A DNA stretch of 64,000 nucleotides, from contig NZ_KQ948558.1 in assembly GCF_001514125.1 (NCBI RefSeq), positions 248,001 to 312,000 of the forward strand, written 5' to 3'. Below are positions 48,405-57,605 of this stretch, one piece after another. Source of the DNA: Streptomyces longwoodensis. GTDB lineage: Bacteria; Actinomycetota; Actinomycetes; Streptomycetales; Streptomycetaceae. A program made the position numbers and the translations under genes. The first letter of the stretch is position 1, and each line of letters starts with the position of its first letter. Below the pieces are notes generated by a model. The model saw only the letters and a list, made by a program, of their open reading frames with translations. It searched no databases and was not told the DNA's origin.

Positions 48405-50474
48405 ATGACAGCCGAGTCCTTCGAGTACGGCGACGACGCTCCCGGTGCGCTCCAGGCGTCCCGGCCGACGGGTCTGCTGGACGTCCTCAGCGTCGCGGCG
48501 GTCGTGCTGGACAGCGAGGGACGCATCGTGTTCTGGACCCCGCAGGCGGAGGACCTGTTCGGCTACACCGCGCAGGAGGCGCTGGGCACCTACGCGGCCC
48601 GGCTGTTCGTCCACCCCGAGCACCTGCAGTCGGTGGTGAGCCTGTTCGCGGAGGTACTGGAGACCGGCCGCAGCTGGGCGGGGACGTTCCCGGTCCGGCA
48701 CAAGGACGGCAGCACCCGGCTGACGGAGTTCCGCAACATGCGGTTGCAGGACGACCTCGGCGACATGTACGCGCTGGGCATCGCCGCCGACCACGCGCTG
48801 CTGCAGCGCGTGGAGACCGATCTGGCCCTGTGCGAGCGACTGATCAACCAGTCCCCCATCGGGCTGGCCCTGCTGGACCCGGACCTGCGCTACCTGCTGG
48901 TCAACCCCGCGCTGGAACGCATCGACGGGATCCCCGCCGAGGACCACGTGGGCCGTCACCTGCGGGAGACGCTGCGTTTCCCCGACATCGACACGATCGA
49001 GTCCGCGCTGCGCCAGGTGATCACCACCGGGACGCCGCTGCTCGACCAGTACCACGTGGGCCGGCCGGCCGCCGATCCCGACCAGGAGCGGGCCTGGTCG
49101 CTGTCGTTCTACCGGCTGGAGGACCCCGGGGGCCGGGTGCTGGGCGCGGCGGCGTCGGTGGTGGACGTCACCGAGCGGCACCGCGCGGCCGCCGAGGCCG
49201 ACCGGGCGCGGCGCCGGCTGGCCCTGATCGCGGACGCCTCCACGCGGGTGGGCACCACGCTGGAGGTCGACCGGACCGCGCACGAGCTGGCCGAGATCGC
49301 CGCCGCCGAGCTCGCCGACGTGGTGGCCGTGGACATCCTCGACTCGGCCCTGGCGTGCCGCACGGCCCGCCGGCCGGACAACGGGCCCGAGCTGTTCCGG
49401 GCGCTCGCCCTGACGGCGGCCCACCCGACGGTCGCGCTGGAGGCCGCCGACGCGCCCGGTGACCTCGCCGCCTACGACGGGGACCGGCTGGTGACGCTGT
49501 GCGTGCACACGGGCCGGCCGGTGCTGGTCCGGCACGTCGGCGACCGGGACCTGGCCCGCATCGGGCGCGACGAGGAGGCGTCCGGTCTGCTCGCCCGGGC
49601 GGGCGTGCACTCCTACCTGGCGGTGCCGTTGATCGCGCACGGCGAGGTGCTGGGCGCCCTGGACCTCAAGCGCACCCGCAATCCACTGCCGTTCGACCAG
49701 GACGACGTGGTGCTGGCCGGTGAGCTGGCCAGCCGGGCGGCCGTCGCCATCGACAACGCCCGCTGGTTCCAGAGCGTGCGCAACACCGCGCTGACGCTGC
49801 AGCGCAGCCTGCTGCCCGAGCACGCCCAGCACCGGACGGGCCTGGAGCTGGCCTCGCGCTACCAGCCCGCGCAGGCCACCAGCGAGGTCGGCGGCGACTG
49901 GTACGACGTCATCCCGCTCACCGGTGACAAGACGGCGCTGGTGGTGGGGGACGTGATGGGCAACGGCATCGACGCCGCCGCGACCATGGGCAGGCTGCGC
50001 ACGGCCACCTGCGCCTACGCCGACCTGGACCTCGCACCCGGTGCCGTGCTGGAGCACCTGGACCACATCACCTGCGACCTGGAGCACTACATCGTCACGT
50101 GCCTGTACGCCGTGTACGACCCGCACACCCGGCAGTGCTGCATCGCCAACGCCGGCCACATGCCGCCCGCGCTGGTGGGCCCCGGCCGCCCGCCGAGACT
50201 CCTGCGGCTGCCCTCCGGCGCGCCGCTCGGGGTCGGCGGGGTCACCTTCGAGGCGACGACGGTGACCCTCGAACCCGGGGACCTGCTGGTGCTGTACACC
50301 GACGGCCTCGTCGAGACCCGGCAGCACTCGATCGACGACCGGCTGAACGTCATGCTGAGCTTCCTCGACGAGCCGCGGCGGCCGCTGGAGGAGACCTGCG
50401 ACCTGCTGCTGTACGGCCTGCGGCACCCGGACGACCACGACGACGTGGCGCTGCTGATCGCGCGGGCGCTGTAG
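48405..50474 (+). CDS. PAS-PAS-GAF-PP2C(SpoIIE) phosphatase
   Basis: 689 residues. PAS 1 (about 20-125, VVLDSEGRIVFWTPQAEDLFGYTAQEALG), PAS 2 (140-260, QSPIGLALLDPDLRYLLVNPALERIDG), GAF (280-445), and SpoIIE phosphatase (470-689, VGGDWYDVIPLTGD, VVGDVMGNGIDAAATMGRLR, HDDVALLIARAL). Unlike its divergent neighbour it lacks the C-terminal ATPase. It should dephosphorylate STAS-type antagonists in response to small-molecule or redox signals. GGGAGGTCGTCC precedes the ATG. Confidence 0.88.
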   Translation: MTAESFEYGDDAPGALQASRPTGLLDVLSVAAVVLDSEGRIVFWTPQAEDLFGYTAQEALGTYAARLFVHPEHLQSVVSLFAEVLETGRSWAGTFPVRHKDGSTRLTEFRNMRLQDDLGDMYALGIAADHALLQRVETDLALCERLINQSPIGLALLDPDLRYLLVNPALERIDGIPAEDHVGRHLRETLRFPDIDTIESALRQVITTGTPLLDQYHVGRPAADPDQERAWSLSFYRLEDPGGRVLGAAASVVDVTERHRAAAEADRARRRLALIADASTRVGTTLEVDRTAHELAEIAAAELADVVAVDILDSALACRTARRPDNGPELFRALALTAAHPTVALEAADAPGDLAAYDGDRLVTLCVHTGRPVLVRHVGDRDLARIGRDEEASGLLARAGVHSYLAVPLIAHGEVLGALDLKRTRNPLPFDQDDVVLAGELASRAAVAIDNARWFQSVRNTALTLQRSLLPEHAQHRTGLELASRYQPAQATSEVGGDWYDVIPLTGDKTALVVGDVMGNGIDAAATMGRLRTATCAYADLDLAPGAVLEHLDHITCDLEHYIVTCLYAVYDPHTRQCCIANAGHMPPALVGPGRPPRLLRLPSGAPLGVGGVTFEATTVTLEPGDLLVLYTDGLVETRQHSIDDRLNVMLSFLDEPRRPLEETCDLLLYGLRHPDDHDDVALLIARAL

Positions 50475-50520
50475 GGACTCGGGCGCGGCGGCAGGTCCCC
50501 GGACGAACTGCGCACAGGAC

Positions 50521-50544
50521 GGGTTTCCGGGCGCCGGCGGGTAC
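50521..50544 (+). promoter_or_regulatory. Candidate stress-sigma (SigB-type) promoter
   Basis: GGGT-N14-GGGTAC, about 105 bases upstream of the photoproduct-lyase-family gene. It matches GNNT-N14-16-GGGTAC/T. Confidence 0.35.
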
Positions 50545-50648
50545 GGTGGAGGGACCCGCACCGGTCGGCGCCCCCGCGCCGGTGACCGGGTGCGCACCCC
50601 GCCGGACCGCACGGTCACGGCCCCCGCACACCCCTCGACGGAGCAGAC

Positions 50649-51857
50649 ATGCCGCACCCCTCCGCGGGGCCGGACAGCGGATCCGACACCCTGTTCGACC
50701 TGGACGCCCTCGGGCAGCCCGTCCCGGCCGGCGGCGGCGCCGGTCCGTCCTCGCAGCCCGTGGCCACGGGCGGCGCGCCCTTCCGGGACAGCGACACCGC
50801 CCGCCGTCTGCTGCCCGTGCGGACCGTCTACGCCGAGCCGGCGGCCGCCGCGTCACCCCGCGGCCGCGAGATCCTCGCCCGCTTCCCGCGGGCGGAGGTG
50901 ATCGAGGTCGACTCGCACTGGCGCATCCCGGGGCTGTACGGCAACGAGGGCAACCTCGAACGCTGGGTGCGCGTCAAGGGCGAGACGCTGGTGCTGGGCG
51001 AGCGGAAGTCCCTGACCACACGGCCCAACGGCCGCTCCGCGGACTGGATCGCCCCCGGCCCCTCCAACGGCTGCGCCCTGGCCTGCGCCTACTGCTACGT
51101 GCCGCGCCGCAAGGGCTACGCCAACCCGATCACCGTGTTCACCAACATCGACCGGATCATCGGACACCTCGGCCGGCACCTCGCCCGCCTGGGCCCCAAG
51201 CCCGAGGCCAACCAGTGCGACCCGTCGGCCTGGGTCTACGACATCGGGGAGAACGGCGACTGCTCGGTGGACGCGCTGGTCTGCGACAACACCGCGGACC
51301 TCGTCCGGGCCTTTGGCCAGTGGCCCACCGCCAAGGCGTCCTTCGCGACCAAGTTCGTCAACCCCGACCTGCTCGCGCTGGACCCGCGCGGTCGCACCCG
51401 CATCCGCTTCTCGCTGATGCCGCCGCGGGACTCCCGCCTGCTCGACCTGCGCACCTCCCCCGTGGACGAGCGGATCGCCGCCGCCGCGGACTTCCTGGAC
51501 GCCGGCTACGAGGTGCACTTCAACCTCTCCCCCGTCGTCCTGCGCCCCGGCTGGGAGGGGGACTGGGCCGAGCTGCTGCGCCGGCTCGACGACGTGCTCC
51601 CGGAGCGGGTCAAGCGGCAGGCGGCCGCCGAGGTCATCATGCTGACGCACAACCGGGAGCTGCACGAGGTCAACCTGGGCTGGCACCCGCGCGCCGAGGA
51701 GCTGCTGTGGCAGCCGGACCTCCAGCAGGGCAAGCGCTCGGAGAACGGCGCCCTGAACGTCCGCTACCGCAACCAGGTCAAGGCCGACGCCGTACGGCGC
51801 CTGCGCGAGCTGGTCGCGGCCCACTCCCCGTGGCTGCGCATCCGGTACGCCTTCTGA
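50649..51857 (+). CDS. Spore-photoproduct-lyase family radical SAM protein
   Basis: 402 residues. The radical-SAM cluster motif C-x3-C-x2-C is in SNGCALACAYCYVPRRKGYANPITVFTNID (about 140-170). Family context includes RVKGETLVLGERKSLTTRPNGRSADW, VHFNLSPVVLRPGWEGDWAELL and MLTHNRELHEVNLGWHP. Spore photoproduct lyase repairs the thymine dimer of UV-exposed Bacillus spores; actinobacterial relatives are annotated by family only. Streptomyces spores are exposed to light, so dimer repair is plausible but unproven. ATG 50649. Confidence 0.84.
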   Translation: MPHPSAGPDSGSDTLFDLDALGQPVPAGGGAGPSSQPVATGGAPFRDSDTARRLLPVRTVYAEPAAAASPRGREILARFPRAEVIEVDSHWRIPGLYGNEGNLERWVRVKGETLVLGERKSLTTRPNGRSADWIAPGPSNGCALACAYCYVPRRKGYANPITVFTNIDRIIGHLGRHLARLGPKPEANQCDPSAWVYDIGENGDCSVDALVCDNTADLVRAFGQWPTAKASFATKFVNPDLLALDPRGRTRIRFSLMPPRDSRLLDLRTSPVDERIAAAADFLDAGYEVHFNLSPVVLRPGWEGDWAELLRRLDDVLPERVKRQAAAEVIMLTHNRELHEVNLGWHPRAEELLWQPDLQQGKRSENGALNVRYRNQVKADAVRRLRELVAAHSPWLRIRYAF

Positions 51858-51896
51858 CGCACCCGCGACCTGAGACTCAGCGGAACTCAGCGGGGC

Positions 51897-52103
51897 TCAG
51901 CGCGCCCACGACTCCGGGCCGCCGCCCCGCCACTCGATCCACTCGGCGTCGACGACGTCCCGCGGCTCCACGTCCTCCAGACCGGCCGAGCGCAGGAACT
52001 CGACGACGTCGAGCGTCGTGTACGCCATGCCGACGAAGTGCTCGCCGACCCGGACCCGACGGCCCCCGTCGGCTGCGGGGGGATGCACGACCACCTGGAG
52101 CAT
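51897..52103 (-). CDS. Small hypothetical protein
   Basis: 68 residues: MLQVVVHPPAADGGRRVRVG, a helix EHFVGMAYTTLDVVEFLRSAGLEDV, and an acidic/Trp end VVDAEWIEWRGGGPESWAR. Composition is protein-like and GC3 is high. No family recognised. ATG 52103 follows GAGGGTGGGCG. Convergent with the photoproduct-lyase gene, divergent from ctaD. Confidence 0.55.
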   Translation of the reverse strand: MLQVVVHPPAADGGRRVRVGEHFVGMAYTTLDVVEFLRSAGLEDVEPRDVVDAEWIEWRGGGPESWAR

Positions 52104-52271
52104 GACGCCCACCCTCGCCCGGGCCGCACCCCCACGCACCCGGGACGCGCCCGTACGGGTCGGGGCGGGCGGTCCCGCGCCGTGTGCACCGCCGGATCGC
52201 GACGCGGAGGACTAATCTGCCCGGAGTTGGATACGCACCGGCCACCACTGCCCCGCCGCGTGAGGACACCG

Positions 52272-53990
52272 ATGGCCACACACACTGAACCGGCCGCCCC
52301 GGTACCCGCGGCCGCGCGCCCCTCGGGCGGCCCGGGCCGCATCGTCATCAGCTGGCTGACCACCACCGACCACAAGAAGATCGGGCACCTGTACCTGATC
52401 ACCTCGTTCTGCTTCTTCCTGGTGGGCGGGGTGCTCGCCATGGCGATCAGGGCCGAACTCGCCCGGCCTGGACTGCAGTTGCTGTCGCAGGAGCAGTACA
52501 ACCAGGCGTTCACCATGCACGGCACGATCATGCTGCTGCTGTTCGCGACGCCCACGTTCGCGGGGTTCGCCAACGCGGTCATGCCGCTGCAGATCGGCTC
52601 CCCCGACGTCGCCTTCCCGCGACTGAACATGTTCTCGTACTGGCTGTTCCTGTTCGGCGGCCTGCTCGTGCTGACGAGCTTCCTCACCCCGCAGGGCGCG
52701 GCCGACTTCGGCTGGACCGCGTACACCCCGCTCAGCGGCGGGGAGCGCACGGCGTACGTCGGCGGCGACCTGTGGATCATGGGGCTGGCGCTGGCGGGCT
52801 TCGGCACCATCCTCGGTGCGGTCAACTTCATCACCACGATCATCTGCATGCGCGCGCCCGGCATGACAATGTTCCGCATGCCGATCTTCACCTGGAACGT
52901 GCTGCTCACCTCGGTGCTGGTGCTGCTCGCCTTCCCGGTGCTGGCCGCGGCCCTGTTCGCGCTGGAGGCGGACCGCAAGTTCGGCGCGCACGTCTTCGAC
53001 CCGGAGAACGGCGGTGCGCTCCTGTGGCAGCACCTGTTCTGGTTCTTCGGGCACCCCGAGGTGTACATCCTGGCCCTGCCGTTCTTCGGGGTGATCACCG
53101 AGATCATCCCGGTGTTCTCCCGCAAGCCGATCTTCGGCTACATGGGGCTGGTCGGCGCGACCATCACGATCACCGGTCTGTCCGTCATGGTGTGGGCCCA
53201 CCACATGTTCGCCACGCAGGCCGTGCTGCTGCCCTTCTTCTCCCTGCTCAGCTTCCTGATCGCGGTGCCGACGGGGGTGAAGTTCTTCAACTGGATCGGC
53301 ACCCTGTGGAAGGGCTCCGTGTCCTTCGAACCGCCCATGCTGTGGGCGGCCGGCTTCCTGGTGACCTTCCTGTTCGGCGGGCTCACCGGTGTGCTGCTGG
53401 CGTCCCCGCCGATGGACTTCCACGTCACCGACAGCTACTTCGTCGTCGCCCACTTCCACTACGTGCTGTTCGGCACGATCGTCTTCGCCATGTTCGGCGG
53501 CTTCAGCTTCTGGTGGCCCAAGATGACGGGCACCATGCTGGACCCGCGCGTGGAGAAGATCCACTTCTGGACGCTGTTCGTGGGCTTCCACACGACGTTC
53601 CTCGTGCAGCACTGGCTGGGCGCCGAGGGGATGCCGCGCCGGTACGCCGACTACCTGGCCGCGGACGGCTTCACCGCGCTCAACACGGTCTCCTCCATCG
53701 GCGCGTTCCTGCTGGGGCTGTCCACGCTGCCGTTCCTGTACAACGTCTGGAAGACGGCCCGGCACGGCGAGCGGATCGAGGTCGACGACCCCTGGGGGTA
53801 CGGCCGTTCGCTGGAGTGGGCGACCTCCTGCCCGCCGCCCCGGCACAACTTCACCGCGCTGCCGCGCATCCGCTCCGAGTCGCCGGCCTTCGACCTGCAC
53901 CACCCGGAGATCGCGGACGCCGAGTACGGGGAGCACGGCGGCCGCCGGGACGCGGTGGACGCCGAGGGGCACCGGGGCCGGCCGCGGTGA
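52272..53990 (+). CDS. ctaD: Cytochrome c oxidase subunit I (orphan copy)
   Basis: 572 residues with 12 membrane helices. All haem-copper ligands are visible: His in FTMHGTIM, HPEVY with the cross-linked His-Tyr, WAHHMF, and VAHFHYVLFG. Subunit I binds haem a, haem a3 and CuB and reduces O2 to water. None of ctaC, ctaE or ctaF is adjacent, so this is a stand-alone second copy rather than the main operon. The last 60 residues are polar and acidic. ATG 52272 after GTGAGGACACCG. Confidence 0.9.
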   Translation: MATHTEPAAPVPAAARPSGGPGRIVISWLTTTDHKKIGHLYLITSFCFFLVGGVLAMAIRAELARPGLQLLSQEQYNQAFTMHGTIMLLLFATPTFAGFANAVMPLQIGSPDVAFPRLNMFSYWLFLFGGLLVLTSFLTPQGAADFGWTAYTPLSGGERTAYVGGDLWIMGLALAGFGTILGAVNFITTIICMRAPGMTMFRMPIFTWNVLLTSVLVLLAFPVLAAALFALEADRKFGAHVFDPENGGALLWQHLFWFFGHPEVYILALPFFGVITEIIPVFSRKPIFGYMGLVGATITITGLSVMVWAHHMFATQAVLLPFFSLLSFLIAVPTGVKFFNWIGTLWKGSVSFEPPMLWAAGFLVTFLFGGLTGVLLASPPMDFHVTDSYFVVAHFHYVLFGTIVFAMFGGFSFWWPKMTGTMLDPRVEKIHFWTLFVGFHTTFLVQHWLGAEGMPRRYADYLAADGFTALNTVSSIGAFLLGLSTLPFLYNVWKTARHGERIEVDDPWGYGRSLEWATSCPPPRHNFTALPRIRSESPAFDLHHPEIADAEYGEHGGRRDAVDAEGHRGRPR

Positions 53991-54005
53991 GTCCCTGAGG
54001 CGGAG

Positions 54006-54971
54006 TCAGGAGCTGCCGTGCGCCCGGTGCGCGCCGGTGCTGCGGCCCTTGAAGTGGGGCTTCCAGCCGTTGGCCGACCGCGGGTCGTCACGGCGCAGGC
54101 GGATCTCGACGTGGCCGTCGACCTCCCGGGCGTCGAAGGCGGGCTGCGGGGCCGTCGCCGGGCCGCGGACGTTCCAGCCGTCGGAGAGGCGGAAGACGCT
54201 GCCGTGCCAGGGGCAGGTGACGCAGCCGTCGGCGACGGTCCCCTCGGCCAGCGGACCGGCCAGGTGGCTGCACCGCTCGGCCAGCGCGTGGATGGTTCCG
54301 CCCGCCTCCCGCACCAGCAGGACGGGCACGTCGTCGACGACGCGGCGTACGGGACGGCCGACGGGGAGGTCGGCGACGTCTCCCACCCGGTGCCAGCCCT
54401 CGCGCACGACGTGCGGGACCTCCTCGGCGTGGTTGGCGCCGGACGCCTGCCGGTAGGCGAGGTGGCCGCCCAGCAGGCCGCCGAGCGACACCGCGGTCAT
54501 GCCGAGGAAGCCGAGGGTGCGGCCGGCGGCGTCCCGTCCCCGCAGCCTGCAGGTGAGCGAGGCGGCGTACAGGCCGACGCCCGCGACGTTCGCCAGCGCG
54601 TGCACCAGTCCGACGCGGGCCTGTTCGGGGCGCAGCTCCGCCCAGTCCACGGCGCCCGCGGCGGCGGCGGGGGCCGCCGCGGCCAGGCCGACGCCGACCA
54701 GCAGCGTCGCCTCGCGCGACCGGCCCGGCCTCATGTCCAGCACCGCCGCCGACAGCCAGCTGCCGATCGGCACCTGCACCATGAGGGGGTGCACGGGGTG
54801 GCCGAGCCACCGGCCGTGGAGCAGGTCCCGGCCGGCGCCGAGCGGCAGCTTGTGGACGCCCGACCGCAGCGTGTCGATCAGGGGGTCGGCGCGCGGCTGC
54901 CGCTCCAGGCGGTCCAACAGCCACAGCATGCGGTTCTGCTTCATCCGGCGGCGACGTACCGATGCGCTCAT
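54006..54971 (-). CDS. DUF2231 membrane domain fused to Rieske [2Fe-2S] domain
   Basis: 321 residues. The DUF2231 part has about four membrane helices at 60-190 (HPVHPLMVQVPIGSWLSAAVLDM, AGAVDWAELRPEQARVG, LGFLGMTAVSLGGLLGGHLAY). The Rieske domain at 215-300 has both cluster motifs, C-S-H in ERCSHLAGPLAEG and C-x2-H in VTCPWHGSVFRLSDG. It is an electron carrier tied to the membrane. ATG 54971; divergent from the CYP152-like gene, and so a possible redox partner or shared-stress gene. Confidence 0.86.
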   Translation of the reverse strand: MSASVRRRRMKQNRMLWLLDRLERQPRADPLIDTLRSGVHKLPLGAGRDLLHGRWLGHPVHPLMVQVPIGSWLSAAVLDMRPGRSREATLLVGVGLAAAAPAAAAGAVDWAELRPEQARVGLVHALANVAGVGLYAASLTCRLRGRDAAGRTLGFLGMTAVSLGGLLGGHLAYRQASGANHAEEVPHVVREGWHRVGDVADLPVGRPVRRVVDDVPVLLVREAGGTIHALAERCSHLAGPLAEGTVADGCVTCPWHGSVFRLSDGWNVRGPATAPQPAFDAREVDGHVEIRLRRDDPRSANGWKPHFKGRSTGAHRAHGSS

Positions 54972-55083
54972 GCGCCCCTGTGTTCCCCGCCCGACCTGTA
55001 CAAAACGGGCGGCGCGGAGCGTGCGCCCGGCGGTGCCGGGGCGCCCGGTGTGTCCGCGGGGGCGAGGGGGGCACTCGGCGGCC

Positions 55084-56340
55084 ATGCAGACTCCCCGCCG
55101 CCCCTGGGCGGATCACACGCTGCCCCTGCTCGCCGAGGGCTACGCCTGGTTGCCCAACCGCATGCGGGAGAGCCCGGACCACGTGGTCCGCACCCGCCTC
55201 ATGGGCCGTCCCGCCCTGGCCGTGCGCGGCCCCGAGGCGGTGCGCTTCTTCTACGACGAACGGCACGTGCACCGGCACGGCGCCCTCCCGGAACCGGTGC
55301 GGGGCACGCTCTTCGGCAAGGGCGCGGTCCACACGCTCGACGGCGACGCCCACCGGGCCCGCAAGTCGCTGTTCCTGCCGCTGCTGCACGTGGAGCGGAT
55401 CGCCGGGCTGGTCGAGGAGGTCGCCGCGGCGTGGGACGAGGCGGTGACCTCCTGGACCGGGCGTCCCGGCGTCGTCCTCTTCGACGAGGCGGCCGTGGTG
55501 CTCACCCGCGGCGTGTGCCGCTGGGCCGGGGTGCCCCTGCGCGACGACGAGGCGGAGCCGCTGGCCCGCGACCTGGTCGCGCTGGTCGACGGCTTCGCCA
55601 CCGCGGGCCCCCGCCACTGGCGGGCCCGGCGCGCCCGCGGCCGGCAGGAGGCGCGACTCGCGGAGCTGGTGGAGGACGTCCGCTCCGGCGCCATGACCGC
55701 CCCGGCCGACTCGGTGCTCGACCGGGTGGCGCGGCACCGGGAGGCCTCGGGCGAGCTCCTCGAGCCGGGTACGGCGGCCGTGGAACTGCTCAACGTCATC
55801 CGTCCCACCGTCGCCGTGAGCTGGTTCGTCGCCTTCGCGGCGCACGCGCTGCACCGGTGGCCGCTGCACCGGGAGCGGCTGCGGGCCGGCGACGCCGCCT
55901 ACGCCGCCGCGTTCGTGCACGAGGTGCGGCGGTTCTACCCGTTCGCCCCGTTCCTCGGCGGCCTGGCCGTGACCGACCTGACCTGGAACGGCGCGGAGCT
56001 GCCGCGGGGCGGGCTGGTGCTGCTGGACGTCTACGGGCAGAACCACGACGAGAAGCTGTGGGGCGACCCGTACACCTTCCGCCCCCAGCGGTTCCTGGAG
56101 CGGCCGGTCGGGGCCGACGAGCTGATCCCGCAGGGCGGCGGCGACCCGCGCACCGGGCACCGCTGCCCCGGCGAGGGACTCACCATCGGGCTGCTGGAGG
56201 CCCTGGCGATCCGGCTGGCCCGCCTGGAGTACACGGTGCCCGCCCAGGACCTCACCATCTCCCTGCGCCGCATCCCGGCACGGCCCCGCAGCGGCTTCGC
56301 CGTCACCGGCGTCCGGGCCCCGGCGCCCGTGGGCGACTGA
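55084..56340 (+). CDS. Cytochrome P450, CYP152-type fatty-acid peroxygenase
   Basis: 418 residues. The haem loop PQGGGDPRTGHRCPGEGLTIGLLEALAIRL has the extended GGG-x4-GHRC form of CYP152 enzymes. The I-helix NVIRPTVAVSWFVAFAAHALH carries the Arg-Pro pair that replaces the usual acid/Thr and binds the fatty-acid carboxylate. Such enzymes use hydrogen peroxide to hydroxylate or decarboxylate fatty acids and need no reductase. A catalase gene lies 6 kb downstream. ATG 55084. Confidence 0.86.
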   Translation: MQTPRRPWADHTLPLLAEGYAWLPNRMRESPDHVVRTRLMGRPALAVRGPEAVRFFYDERHVHRHGALPEPVRGTLFGKGAVHTLDGDAHRARKSLFLPLLHVERIAGLVEEVAAAWDEAVTSWTGRPGVVLFDEAAVVLTRGVCRWAGVPLRDDEAEPLARDLVALVDGFATAGPRHWRARRARGRQEARLAELVEDVRSGAMTAPADSVLDRVARHREASGELLEPGTAAVELLNVIRPTVAVSWFVAFAAHALHRWPLHRERLRAGDAAYAAAFVHEVRRFYPFAPFLGGLAVTDLTWNGAELPRGGLVLLDVYGQNHDEKLWGDPYTFRPQRFLERPVGADELIPQGGGDPRTGHRCPGEGLTIGLLEALAIRLARLEYTVPAQDLTISLRRIPARPRSGFAVTGVRAPAPVGD

Positions 56341-56353
56341 GGCGGCCGGTCGC

Positions 56354-56378
56354 GCGTCCCGCGTCCGCCGCTGGGTAC
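56354..56378 (+). promoter_or_regulatory. Candidate stress-sigma (SigB-type) promoter
   Basis: GCGT-N15-GGGTAC, 146 bases upstream of the STAS gene at 56524 and directly after the CYP152 stop. Confidence 0.4.
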
Positions 56379-56523
56379 GCGGAGGACGTCCGGCGCACCG
56401 CGCAGGGGCGACGGCGGACACGGGACGTCGGCGCGCGGCTCATCGAGTGGCGCGCCGGCCACCGGCAGGAGCTCGTCCCACGAGCACCCTGAGCCCCCTG
56501 AGCCCCCGTGGGGAGGCGCCGTC

Positions 56524-56895
56524 ATGACCGGCAACCGTCCCGACCCGGAAGGTCACACGGAGCTGGACGTGCGCACGGGCCGGCCCACCCCCGACAGCCG
56601 TCTCATCACCGTGTCCGGAGAACTGGACCGGGGTACGAGGGACCGCTTCGACCGGGTCGCCCGCGCGGTGCTCGCCGAGCGGCCCGCCACCGTGCTGGTG
56701 GAGCTGTCCGGCACCGGGTTCATCGACTCGTCGGGGCTGACGAGCCTGATCAACGCCTACCGCACGGCCCTGCAGACGGGTGTGCGGCTGGCGCTGGTCG
56801 CCCCGTCCGAGCCGGTCGCCCGCATCCTGGCGCTGACCGGGATCGACCAGGTCATCGACAGCTACCCGACCTCAGGGGCGGCCCTGCACGCCTGA
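56524..56895 (+). CDS. STAS-domain anti-sigma-factor antagonist
   Basis: 123 residues: LDVRTGRPTPDSRLITVSGELDRGTRDRFDRV, the phospho-Ser loop FIDSSGLTSLINAYR (about 66-80), and ARILALTGIDQVIDSYPT. A full STAS unit of the SpoIIAA/RsbV type. GTGGGGAGGCGCC precedes the ATG. It is related in its last third to the STAS protein at 62981 (DxVIDSYPT versus LVIPSYPT). Confidence 0.86.
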   Translation: MTGNRPDPEGHTELDVRTGRPTPDSRLITVSGELDRGTRDRFDRVARAVLAERPATVLVELSGTGFIDSSGLTSLINAYRTALQTGVRLALVAPSEPVARILALTGIDQVIDSYPTSGAALHA

Positions 56896-57216
56896 CCGGC
56901 GGGGAGCCGCCGTCCCGGAACGAGGGCACCGGCCCGTCGCGGGCGGCGGTGAAGGCGGCGGTGAAGGCGGCGCCGGGCGGGCCCGTCGCATGCAGCGTCT
57001 TGGCCAGCACCGCATGGGTCGTCCCGGCGACGAGCAGGGTGCTCGCGCGCAGAGCGGTGCTCCGGGGCCAGGACCTCCTGCGGCTCCCGCCAGCTGGGGA
57101 GTTGACGGTCCACACCGGCACGCACCCGGTGCCGACCACACCGGGAACGTATGACGCATTCCGGGCCGGGTACCCGTCGCCCAGGCGGGTGACCGCACAC
57201 TTGATCGGAGGCCGTG
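56896..57216. other. Gene-free 321-base gap
   Basis: No supported gene. It contains a short direct repeat (GGCGGTGAA twice, about 56946-56966) and near its end the SigB-type promoter of the next gene. Confidence 0.55.
57149..57173 (+). promoter_or_regulatory. Candidate stress-sigma (SigB-type) promoter
   Basis: GTAT-N15-GGGTAC, 43 bases upstream of ATG 57217. The best placed of the group. Confidence 0.55.
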
Positions 57217-57567
57217 ATGCTGTCCCACACACTCGACCGGGACGTCCTCGTCCTCACGCTGCACGACGACGCGGACACCGGCGGTCGGGGCACGCTCTAC
57301 CCACGCATCAGCGGCCTGGTCGAGGCGTGCAGGCCCTCCGCCGTCGTCATCGTCCTCGACGCGCGGACCGCGCTGCACGCGACCATCGGGGTGATCCTGC
57401 GCGTGCAGCGCCTGTGCCGTCGGCTCGGCATCCTGCTCTCCGTGGCCGCGGCCAGCGCGCCCGTCCGGCGTCTGCTGGAGGCCAACGCCGAGGCGCACGA
57501 CGTCCGCCTGGTGATCCACGCGCGCGCCGACACCGCCGTGACGACCGCGTACACGTCGGTCGCGTGA
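57217..57567 (+). CDS. STAS-like protein, degenerate phospho-site
   Basis: 116 residues with STAS-like strand/helix order (HTLDRDVLVLTLHDDADTGG, ISGLVEACRPSAVVIVLDARTALHATIGVILRVQRLCRRLGILLSVAAASAPVRRLLEA). The usual DSSG loop reads ALHATIG, so the phosphorylatable Ser is replaced by Ala-Thr. It may be permanently active, or a sensor. ATG 57217 after GGAGGCCGTG. Confidence 0.65.
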   Translation: MLSHTLDRDVLVLTLHDDADTGGRGTLYPRISGLVEACRPSAVVIVLDARTALHATIGVILRVQRLCRRLGILLSVAAASAPVRRLLEANAEAHDVRLVIHARADTAVTTAYTSVA

Positions 57568-57605
57568 CACCGTGACCGGCCGGGCGCGCCCGGCGCGGCG
57601 TGCGG

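Noticed and set aside
45784..48408. 874-codon plus-strand open frame opposite the phosphatase
   Set aside because: It is the GC-driven antisense shadow of a gene with clear PAS, GAF and PP2C domains; its translation is low-complexity Gly/Val/Arg/Gln with no domain.
52212..53972. 586-codon minus-strand open frame opposite ctaD
   Set aside because: Shadow of an invariant cytochrome oxidase subunit; no protein-like features.
56341..56492. Open stretch after the CYP152 stop resembling a small helical peptide
   Set aside because: No start codon with a ribosome binding site in the frame that looks helical; probably the leader of the STAS gene.
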